A DNA stretch of 11,365 bases from Elusimicrobiota bacterium. Lineage in GTDB: Bacteria; Elusimicrobiota; Elusimicrobia; 2-02-FULL-39-32. The stretch is taken from assembly GCA_023249715.1 (NCBI GenBank), contig JAHFCA010000032.1:1-11365 (forward strand). Reading direction: 5' to 3'. Position numbers and translations under genes: made by a program. Positions 1 through 6,500 of the stretch are shown piece after piece; position 1 is the stretch's first letter, and each line of letters starts with the position of its first letter. The notes under the pieces are model-generated. The model was given only the letters and a program-made list of their open reading frames with translations. It did not search any database and was not told where the DNA came from.

Positions 1-1
1 G

Positions 2-1870
2 TTGCCGATTGACAATATTGGTTTTATAAAAATTAAATCATATCAATACGCGCCTCTGGAACCGCGCGATAGAGAGAAAATGGAGAGCTGGTTTGGAAAT
101 CATTTTTTGTTGCGCAGAGTTTTAGAGCAGGAAGTTGTGGAGGCGGGAATAGCAAAGGGAGCGATTGTGGTGGGTAGGAGCGCTCTCCAAAGCCTGGGGA
201 TTCCCACAAAGGAAGCGACCGTGGTTATTGAGGGGGCGGACAGTTTTGGACACAATTTTCTGGATCCAGCGATAGAATCTAATTTTAAGGTCGTTGGGTT
301 GGGGACGTCGAAAGGAGGGGAAAGTTTTGGCCGCAACAAGAATGTGGCTCTGGAAAAAGAAGCCGATCTGCTCTTCCTAACGAGCGGGAAAGGGGTATTG
401 CGCTTTAGGAACTACCATCTGGAAGACCAATTTGGAAATGAAATAGTTATTCGCGCCAAGGTTATAGTGGAAACGGTAGAGGGAGCTATTACCCCGGAAG
501 CGAAAGAGTATATTATGAAAAAATATCCCCGCACGGTTATTCTCCCCGCTATTTTAGCTACCCTGGGGGAGACCTATTTGGCTAAAACAAAAGATATGGG
601 GGACGCGTATATCCGTTCGATTAGCAATGCGGTTCAGAATATCTTTTCTTTTTGGCTAAACCCCGCTTTCAACACAGAGCAGTTATCTCTCGAGGAAACA
701 ATCTATTTCCATGCTGTTATGGGGCTTTTATCATTGCAGATGGAAGCGGACGCGCCTTTTGTGGAATCGGTTTTAGAAGAGGCGCGTTGGTTGAAGGAAA
801 AAGGGATTCCCATAGACGATACGGGATATGAGTTAAACCTAAATTTTAACCGCTGGGTAAAGAATTTGGGGAAGATTCAGGCCATACCCTTATTGCAGCA
901 GTTGGCTACTCACATGGGTTTGGCCGCTAAGGATTTGAACCCCAATAATTCTAATGCGAAATATATCGAGCAACATGAGGAATACAGGAAATTTCGTTAT
1001 CAGTTGGTTTGCCTATTTGAGCTTTTTTATGAACTAGACCAGTTGGGTGAAAAAATGGCGGCCAGAGTGTACTGGGATTTTTTAAATTCCGGATCGACGC
1101 TGCTTCCCCATTTAGAGGATCTATTTAAACAGATGGGAAGCTATATTCAGAAAATCAGAGTGGAACGTTCTCCTGTGAAGCTCTCCCTAGATAAAGCGGC
1201 GAAGGCAACCATAAGCATTCTATTGGCGTTTTTTGCGGGAACTCTCTTAACCCTAGCAACTCCGGCCTATGCGGTGGAAAAATGGAGCGCGCCGGTTCCC
1301 TCTCGCTCGGTGGAAGCGGCCAGTCTTTCCCAAAAGATAGAAAAGATTTTATCCCAGTTTAACTCCTTGGAAGCGGCCTTGGCGGAAACTATAAGAGAGG
1401 GGAAAACTCAGATTGTTTTAAATATGTTGGACATTCTCATTTTACAGGAGGCTATTTCTCTATGGATGAAAGAGCACGAAGATCTGAATTTAGTGATTGT
1501 GGTGGACAAGGATAGGTTAACAGAGAGAGCGGTCTTAGAAAAATTACTCTCTTGGGGAGTTCCTTTAAACAGAACACAAATTTTTCCTCAGGCAATGGAG
1601 AAAAATAAATTCAGCATAAGAAGATTGTTGGCGGCGCGTAACGATGTTCCCGGGGATCAAATAGTGATTTTAAGGACAAAATTGAACGGGGTGGAATTTT
1701 GGGAGGATGGCGAATCTATTTTCTCTATCCTCTACGAAGTAAAAAGCAAAAAATGGGCGGAGTGGCTTGCAAAATTCTTTAAAGAAGGGTTTAATAGCAC
1801 CTTAGAACAAACACTCCCAAAGATAGAAACAGATCTCCAAAGTATCCTCATCGTCCTCCAACAACAGTAA
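2..1870 (+). CDS. C-terminal part of a multidomain protein: degenerate glutamate-dehydrogenase-like domain, internal signal-like segment, unknown C-terminal domain (5' partial)
   Basis: The frame is open from the left edge of the window to a TAA at 1868-1870, giving 622 visible residues. The only candidate start is a TTG at base 2 with no visible ribosome site, and the first recognisable domain lacks its catalytic half, so the true start is probably upstream. Visible order: residues ~50-220 resemble the NAD-binding and C-terminal part of glutamate dehydrogenases; ~220-395 are mostly helical and unrecognised; ~401-424 form a hydrophobic segment ending in AYA; ~440-622 alternate helices and strands and match nothing I recognise. 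The mix of an amino acid dehydrogenase unit with a signal-like segment parallels the giant gene beginning at 3472, so the two are probably related in origin. That it is a real gene is near certain; its function is not established. Confidence 0.85.
   Translation: MPIDNIGFIKIKSYQYAPLEPRDREKMESWFGNHFLLRRVLEQEVVEAGIAKGAIVVGRSALQSLGIPTKEATVVIEGADSFGHNFLDPAIESNFKVVGLGTSKGGESFGRNKNVALEKEADLLFLTSGKGVLRFRNYHLEDQFGNEIVIRAKVIVETVEGAITPEAKEYIMKKYPRTVILPAILATLGETYLAKTKDMGDAYIRSISNAVQNIFSFWLNPAFNTEQLSLEETIYFHAVMGLLSLQMEADAPFVESVLEEARWLKEKGIPIDDTGYELNLNFNRWVKNLGKIQAIPLLQQLATHMGLAAKDLNPNNSNAKYIEQHEEYRKFRYQLVCLFELFYELDQLGEKMAARVYWDFLNSGSTLLPHLEDLFKQMGSYIQKIRVERSPVKLSLDKAAKATISILLAFFAGTLLTLATPAYAVEKWSAPVPSRSVEAASLSQKIEKILSQFNSLEAALAETIREGKTQIVLNMLDILILQEAISLWMKEHEDLNLVIVVDKDRLTERAVLEKLLSWGVPLNRTQIFPQAMEKNKFSIRRLLAARNDVPGDQIVILRTKLNGVEFWEDGESIFSILYEVKSKKWAEWLAKFFKEGFNSTLEQTLPKIETDLQSILIVLQQQ
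149..661 (+). other. Domain: glutamate-dehydrogenase-like Rossmann/C-terminal domain, degenerate
   Basis: Residues ~50-220 of the 5'-partial protein follow the order of the C-terminal domain of Glu/Leu/Phe/Val dehydrogenases. VVGRSALQSLGI precedes a strand and turn at ATVVIEGADSFG, then KVVGLGTSKGG matches the usual KVVAVSDSKGG. DLLFLTSG corresponds to the DILIPAA region, AKVIVETVEGAITPEA to AK(L/I)VVEGANGPTTPEA, and TVILPAILATLGETYL to VIPDILANAGGVTVSY. Differences fall at functional spots: the GxGNxG dinucleotide loop reads EGADSFG, the ANGP motif reads VEGA, and the conserved PD...AN.GG reads PA...AT.GE. I infer a structural or non-catalytic paralog, or a much diverged enzyme. The catalytic N-terminal half would lie left of the window. 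Confidence 0.65.
1193..1273 (+). other. Internal signal-peptide-like hydrophobic segment ending in AxA
   Basis: Residues ~398-424 have lysines in the run-up (LDKAAK), a hydrophobic core (ISILLAFFAGTLLTLA), and then TPAYA directly before VEKW. This is the n-region, h-region and AxA layout of a Sec signal peptide, but it sits some 400 residues into the visible protein. It may be a transmembrane anchor, or a relic or active signal-peptidase site left by fusion of a secreted protein. The sequence shows the hydrophobic run and the AYA; cleavage is inference. Confidence 0.6.
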
Positions 1871-1929
1871 CCGCTTTAAAGCGCTTTAGAAAATTGTATT
1901 TTCATGGTGGAAAGGGTAAAATTTTTACA

Positions 1930-2169
1930 ATGAACTGTTTAAAAGATCTTATTAGAAATCCTAAAAAATGTCGCGCAAAGTTTGAGCGCGAACATGCTAA
2001 AGAATTGCAACGTTTAAGTTACAAAGAGAGCGGAAATATTACAGAAGCCCTATTATCCGACCCATGGATTTCCACTTTAAATTGGAAAGAGGACGATTTT
2101 CCAGTAAACCTAGCTATTTTTTTAAGGAAGAGCGGTGAACAAAAAAAGAGAAGAAAAGACATTAAGTAA
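1930..2169 (+). CDS. Small unknown protein, partner gene of the nucleotidyltransferase
   Basis: This encodes 79 residues from the ATG at 1930. A longer reading from TTG 1894 exists, but the ATG has a purine-rich stretch (GGTGGAAAGGG, 1907-1916) upstream, though at long spacing. The protein is highly charged (KDLIRNPKKCRAKFEREH near the start, KKRRKD at the end), has no membrane segment, and matches no family I recognise. I looked for a HEPN RxxxxH motif, which would make a classical HEPN-MNT pair, and did not find one. The 3' end overlaps the next gene by 35 bases in another frame, implying translational coupling, as is common for antitoxin/toxin or defence pairs. A weak TTGTAT-17-TAAAAT promoter-like pair (1894-1922) would give an almost leaderless transcript; this is speculative. 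The role is unknown; acting as regulator or antidote of its partner is the simplest guess. Confidence 0.65.
   Translation: MNCLKDLIRNPKKCRAKFEREHAKELQRLSYKESGNITEALLSDPWISTLNWKEDDFPVNLAIFLRKSGEQKKRRKDIK
2124..2128 (+). promoter_or_regulatory. Ribosome binding site fixing the GTG start of the nucleotidyltransferase
   Basis: AAGGA lies six bases before GTG 2135, inside the coding region of the preceding small gene. It supports the overlapping start over any later ATG. Confidence 0.55.
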
Positions 2170-2713
2170 CCTTTTTAAAAAGGCAATTAAAATGTTGGAA
2201 AAGGCAAAGCTGGATTATCTTGTAATTGGGGGCGTTGCGGTTAGCAATATTGGGGAGCCTAGGTTAACCGAAGATCTAGATCTTATTCTTTTTATTAAAA
2301 AAGGTGAGGGGGGTGAATTTTTAAAAATTGCAAAGGGGCAAGGATTTGAAGTGAATGAAAAAGAAGAAATTGATAATTTAAAATCTACAGGATGTTTTAG
2401 AATTTTCTGGACTCCATTGCGGCTGGATATTATTTGCGCTTCAACCGATTTTGAACAAGAAGCTTTGCGAAGAAAACAAAAACTGAATCTCTATGGCCTT
2501 AAAGCGAATTTTCCAACTCCGGAGGATTTAATTATTCTTAAAATTATTCCGGGAAGAGCCAAAGATATGTTGGATGCGGAATCGATCGCTTTGCGACATC
2601 GGAAAAAATTAGATATTCTCTATTTAGAGAATCGCGTTAAGAAAATTTGCGAAGAATCTGAAAATTTAGTCTTCTGGAAGAATCTTCAAAAAGTCCTTAA
2701 AGCCTCTGCCTAG
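2135..2713 (+). CDS. Nucleotidyltransferase-fold protein (AbiEii / DUF6036-like)
   Basis: This 192-residue protein has the DNA polymerase beta-type nucleotidyltransferase fold. Visible motifs are the GG of the hG[GS] helix start at residues 32-33 (LVIGGVAVS), the metal-binding pair D47 and D49 in TEDLDLIL, and a third candidate carboxylate, D98, in LRLDII. The C-terminal signature PTPEDLIILK...R.KDMLDAE (residues ~127-149) is typical of AbiEii/DUF6036-type families that carry out or resemble nucleotide transfer to RNA or protein. It starts at GTG 2135 with an AAGGA site, overlaps the upstream small gene by 35 bases and ends in TAG. Such proteins are often toxins of type IV-like toxin-antitoxin pairs or parts of abortive-infection systems; here that role is inferred from family and gene pairing only. 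All catalytic acids appear present, so it is probably active. Confidence 0.8.
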   Translation: MNKKREEKTLSNLFKKAIKMLEKAKLDYLVIGGVAVSNIGEPRLTEDLDLILFIKKGEGGEFLKIAKGQGFEVNEKEEIDNLKSTGCFRIFWTPLRLDIICASTDFEQEALRRKQKLNLYGLKANFPTPEDLIILKIIPGRAKDMLDAESIALRHRKKLDILYLENRVKKICEESENLVFWKNLQKVLKASA

Positions 2714-2756
2714 CGATTGCCGTTCATTGCTTAGAAGGGAAAACCGGCGCCAAAAA

Positions 2757-2778
2757 ATGTTACAAAAATGTTACAAAA
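2757..2778 (+). repeat. Tandem 11-bp direct repeat, possible response-regulator operator
   Basis: ATGTTACAAAA occurs twice head to tail, with part of a further copy on each side. A TGTTACA core repeating every 11 bp is the geometry of PhoB/PhoP (OmpR-family) binding sites, where two monomers bind the same face of the helix. The response regulator encoded downstream has no DNA-binding domain, so it cannot be the binder itself. The surrounding AT-richness makes chance recurrence possible. Confidence 0.3.
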
Positions 2779-2841
2779 AGTTTGAGAAAAGTTTTATCTG
2801 TTTTTCGTACACTATTACCTTAATGAGATGGTAAATATTTA

Positions 2842-3011
2842 TTTAACCCGGATATTGCGTTAGAAAATGAGAACCGAGACGAAAAAGATAGATGTTTTTT
2901 TGAAACAAAAAAGTGAGAGAATAGTTAAAACTATTCGCGAACTTTTTTGTGAAGAAAAAATATCTATATTTTTCGTCGAATTCCATTTTCTAACGCAATA
3001 TTCGGGTTTAA
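2842..3011. repeat. ~170-bp fold-back (near-palindromic) element, MITE-like or long hairpin RNA
   Basis: The left arm at 2842-2926 and the right arm at 2929-3011 are imperfect reverse complements, about four-fifths identical over ~83-85 bases, separated by only two bases. The outer ~28 bases are nearly exact (shared ATATTGCGTTAGAAAATG, and CCCG versus CGGG), and the centre is AATAGTT-AA-AACTATT. The element encodes nothing. It is either a miniature inverted-repeat transposable element or a very long hairpin in the 5' leader of the response regulator. It ends nine bases before that gene's ribosome site, so if transcribed it would form an extended duplex and a likely RNase III substrate. No clear target-site duplication is visible; TTAA-like bases at both tips are suggestive only. 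Confidence 0.85.
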
Positions 3012-3020
3012 CCGCCTTGA

Positions 3021-3026
3021 GGGAGG
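3021..3026 (+). promoter_or_regulatory. Ribosome binding site for the response regulator
   Basis: GGGAGG sits eight bases before GTG 3035, supporting this GTG as the start. It lies just beyond the right arm of the fold-back element and so remains single-stranded if the hairpin forms. Confidence 0.7.
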
Positions 3027-3034
3027 ATTGAGTT

Positions 3035-3403
3035 GTGGAAATTTTAGTAGTGGATGATGAAAAACATATGGCTTCTTTATTCCAAGATTATTTGGAAATT
3101 ATAGGCAGCCACAAAGTAACAGTGGCCCATTCCGGCAGCGAAGCTTTGGAAAAAATAAAAATGAAGAAGCCGGACTTAATTATATTAGACCAATATATGC
3201 CCGGTTTAACGGGGGTGGAAGTTGTGGGAGAACTTAAAAACGTGGAAGATACTAAAGACATCCCCGTGGTTATTTTTTCCGTGGCGGACAGACCTTCGCA
3301 CAAAGTTAGAAAATCTTTGGGAATCTTGGGTTATTTTTCTAAGCCCATCGATTTTAAAAAATTAAAACAAATTATAGCGGAAGTGCAAAAAGAGAAGAAC
3401 TAA
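3035..3403 (+). CDS. Stand-alone CheY-like response regulator receiver protein
   Basis: This is a single receiver domain of 122 residues with no output domain, the usual length of CheY/Spo0F-type proteins. The acidic pair D7-D8 (VVDDE) binds the metal, D52 in LDQYMPG is the phospho-acceptor, S82 in VVIFSVAD takes the Thr/Ser switch position, and K103 in FSKPID is the conserved lysine. The start GTG has a strong GGGAGG site. No histidine kinase is encoded in the window, so the partner is elsewhere. It would act by protein-protein contact. Its position just upstream of the giant gene invites a regulatory link, but a terminator-like hairpin separates the two and nothing in the sequence demonstrates it. 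The fold-back element in its leader may affect its own expression. Family assignment is firm; role is unknown. Confidence 0.95.
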   Translation: MEILVVDDEKHMASLFQDYLEIIGSHKVTVAHSGSEALEKIKMKKPDLIILDQYMPGLTGVEVVGELKNVEDTKDIPVVIFSVADRPSHKVRKSLGILGYFSKPIDFKKLKQIIAEVQKEKN

Positions 3404-3421
3404 TGTTCTTAATTTTTTTTT
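3395..3421 (+). terminator. Weak rho-independent terminator after the response regulator
   Basis: AAGAAC (3395-3400), loop TAAT, and GTTCTT (3405-3410) form a six-pair AT-rich stem, followed by a nine-base T run at 3413-3421. The TAA stop of the response regulator is in the loop. The stem is short with few G-C pairs, so readthrough into the giant gene is likely. Confidence 0.45.
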
Positions 3422-3457
3422 AGCCGCACAATGAAACCGATTACAAGATATAAAAAT

Positions 3458-3463
3458 AAGGAG
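3458..3463 (+). promoter_or_regulatory. Ribosome binding site of the giant fusion gene
   Basis: AAGGAG lies eight bases before ATG 3472. This near-ideal site, together with the signal peptide that begins at this ATG, fixes the start. Confidence 0.8.
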
Positions 3464-3471
3464 TCGTTATT

Positions 3472-3582
3472 ATGATTCATTTTTGGATTAAGAAGAAAAA
3501 TAAAAGTTGGCTGCAAAGCGCGGCGAGCGGTATTGTTACCTGTTTTATTTTTAGCACTGTTTCCGCTCCCTTTGCCCAGGCG
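3472..3582 (+). other. N-terminal Sec signal peptide
   Basis: Residues 1-37 show a lysine-rich n-region (IKKKNK), a hydrophobic core around SGIVTCFIFSTVSAP, and AQA before NFW, a classic signal peptidase I site after A37. The first domain is therefore expected outside the cytoplasmic membrane. Confidence 0.8.
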
Positions 3583-6500
3583 AATTTCTGGGAAGAACGG
3601 AGAAAGGCTATGGAAGAACTGAAGGCCAACCAGGAATCGGTGCAGGTGGCCTCCGCCTTGGGAGCCGCCACTCCTCAAACCATCATTGGAAACGGAATGC
3701 TGGTTTCTCCTAATTTTCCGGAAACCATTCTGCCCAACCCCGGAGCGCAAACTTCCACGGAATGGATTAATGCCGCTTTAAAACGGACTGGCGCTCGTAC
3801 CCATATAAGGAAAGGGTTCAGCCAGATCCCCTTAGATTTAGTGGAAAAGTTGGAACGGTATGGAGAAATTGAAAGAATTTCCGTGGCCGCCGGCGATAAA
3901 ATTAAAATTGTAAATGGCCGCATTACAGCCAGCCGCCCTGTAATTTTTCAAATTCAAGATGCTCACGGAATTTATGGTGTGCAAAAAAATATCGCTTTTA
4001 TAGTAAGGGATTTATTGGGAATGGGTGTGGGCTTAGTAGGGGTAGAAGGCGCGGAAGGGGTTATGCAGGGAATTGCGCAGTGGAGCCAATATCCGGACAA
4101 AGAGAGTTTAATGGGAGTGGCTGGGTACCTGTTAAAGGAAGGGCTCTTAACCGGAGTGGAGGTAGCTGGGTTAAACTCCAAGGGGGAAGTTGAATTTTAC
4201 GGCGTGGAAGACGGACAAAAATATTTAGAGCAAATCCATAGTTTTAAGGACGCTCTAAAGGTAACGGCCAACGTAAGCGAATGGTACAAGGAAATTACTG
4301 AGAGAATAGAAAAATTAAAATGGCAAAGTTACCCTATTCGCTTAGGAGAACTGGATAAAAAAGAGAAAGCGTATATAAAAGGGAAAGAAAAGCTGGGGGA
4401 TTGGGTAAGCTATTTGGCCTCTTTGGTTCATTTAGAGGCGTTATATGCTTCAAACTATCCCAATGTAACTAAATATTTAAAAGCGTATCAGCTGGAGCAT
4501 GCGATTGATTTTAAGAGAGTAGAAGGGGAACAGAAGAAGATACTCAAAGATTTAAGCGAACGGATGGACCGTAAGCAAATGGTGGAGCTATTGGAAGAAA
4601 GTTTGCTTTACCGCTTGGGCAAAATGAGCTACGGGGAATTTTATGGCCGTTTAAAAGAGCGCTGCCGAGCGGCGGACATTCGCGTGACTTCGGAAATGGA
4701 AAAGTATATCCAGTACGTCCTGCGGGTGGACGGCATTGAAAGGGAAGGGCTATTTAGCGAGCTTAAAAATTTAGAGGGGACTGCCTGGAGCCAGCTGATT
4801 GGCGGCGATGAAAAAGTGAAGAATTTGTTTCAGATGGATCGCGACATTCAATTGATAGGTAAAGCGATTGATTTTAAATTAGGGGTAGAAGATTGGAAAG
4901 ACTATATAGGAAGAGCTGGGGAAATTGAAAGAATTGGAGAAAGATCTGGAATTTTATTGACGGAAGAAGCGCGCAAAGTTTTGGCCGATGTAAGACTCTT
5001 TAACGAGCTTTCTCATGAGAGAGACGAAATTTTTAGCCAAAAACTCTCTCAAAGAATGGCGGAAAAGGGAACTAAGGTGGCCCTTTTAATTGCCGGCGGT
5101 TACCACAGCCAAGGAGTAGAGGGAGAGTTAAAAGATAGAAGCGTTTCCGTTATCACCATTCGCCCCCGCATGGAGCTGAAGGAGATTAAAGAAGGGTACC
5201 ATCCTTTAAATAGTTTTAAGAGGGATATGATTCCTCTGGAAAAAATGTTTAATCCGGAGAAGGTGACTCTGGCTTACCCGCCCATTACAGGAAATCCGGA
5301 CAAATTTGAAGCGATCGAAGCGGGGAATACGGCGAAGGGTGTTTTAAATATTGTCCCCGATTCCATTGGCGCTTTAAAAGGAAGAGATTCTCCGGAATTA
5401 GACTTAGAACGGAAGGGCGGGGTGGTTCATGCCATTCAAGGTAACGCGGAAGTTTTTGCCGCAAAACCCGAAGATAAAATTTCCCTCCAACGCCAAGTCC
5501 CGAAAGACGCCATTCAGTTTGATGCAATTGATCCATTCGATTTACAAAATAAAAATATCGCCATTGTCGCCCTTAGCCACGCTTCTGGATTTTTCCATTT
5601 CATAAAGTCCCTTTTTGCTCGTTATCAAACTCATATAAAGTTTGCAACTAGAGTGGTAGGCGTATGGATTGCGGTTCAGCTTCCAGCGCTCTCCGCGGTA
5701 TCAACGAAAGTGGCCAATGACTCTCAACTGACATTGCAGCATAAATGGGGTTTATTTTTTGCGGGAGCTGGTTTGGTGTCTATTGTATTTTTAGTTCTAA
5801 AAGAATCGTTCATTGAGGGGCAAAATAGCGATATCTTTAGGGCGCGATCTGCTGAGCGTTATATTAAGAAAGGGTTAAAAGAGTATAGAAATCATCATTC
5901 GGATGATGCGAAAACCGCTTTAGCAAACGCTGAACACGCGATTCAGAAAATAGCGAGAGATAATTCTTCCAACCACTATTCTAAATCTAGCGGGTACGAC
6001 AAACTTGCGGCTACCTATCAAAAAATTGGATGGCATCCCAATGCAATTAAAGCTGCAGGTTCTAGAAGTGAAGAATATAAACGCGCACATCATTATACGG
6101 GAGAATATGAACGGGCAAGAACGGAAAAAGGTAAGTTTATTTCCCTTTCTATCCTTGTCATTATTCTTACCGCTGGATTTTCCGCGCTGCTTCTAGCGGG
6201 CGCTACGCCGGTTATGGCGATGGCTCCCGGTTCGGTTCCTTTAGATCCTTCCCATTGGAGCGATCTTATTCAAGGAATTTTAGGTTCGTCTGTCCTAGGG
6301 AGTCTTCTAACTTCGTTACACACGTCGGCACAAACAGAAGAACAAATTGCAAACCAGGTAGTCCCATTTGTTGTTGAAAGAGCGTCTAGTGATCCAAGTA
6401 AAGAGGTGGCTCATCGGTCTGCAGTGCTTACCGCTGCCGTCACTGTTATGAAGGGCTTGAGAGGGAATGTGCTTGGGCTCACCGATAAAGCGGAAATAAA

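Larger units (their letters stand above)
2714..3034 (+). other. Non-coding interval with tandem repeat and fold-back element
   Basis: This 321-base stretch has no credible gene. Its first ~40 bases show nothing notable. A tandem 11-bp repeat follows at 2757-2778. An AT-rich segment with weak promoter-like hexamers (TTGAGA 2782-2787 and TACACT 2808-2813, spaced 20, longer than ideal) comes next. A long inverted repeat occupies 2842-3011, and the ribosome site of the response regulator ends the interval. Confidence 0.7.

Noticed and set aside
1871..1887. Overlapping palindromes GCTTTAAAGC and AAAGCGCTTT just after the first stop, considered as a terminator.
   Set aside because: No T run follows and the alternatives exclude each other; too little for a terminator call.
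1930..2169. HEPN protein as partner of the nucleotidyltransferase.
   Set aside because: The RxxxxH catalytic motif is missing and the length and composition do not fit.
2714..3034. CRISPR-like or tRNA/rRNA content in the intergenic region.
   Set aside because: There are only two copies of an 11-bp repeat and one inverted repeat, with no spacer array, cloverleaf or rRNA signature.
3431..3475. A 14-codon mini-frame (starts MKPITRYK) whose TGA overlaps the ATG of the giant gene, like a coupled leader peptide.
   Set aside because: There is no ribosome site before its ATG, and it contains the AAGGAG site of the main gene; it most likely occurs by chance.
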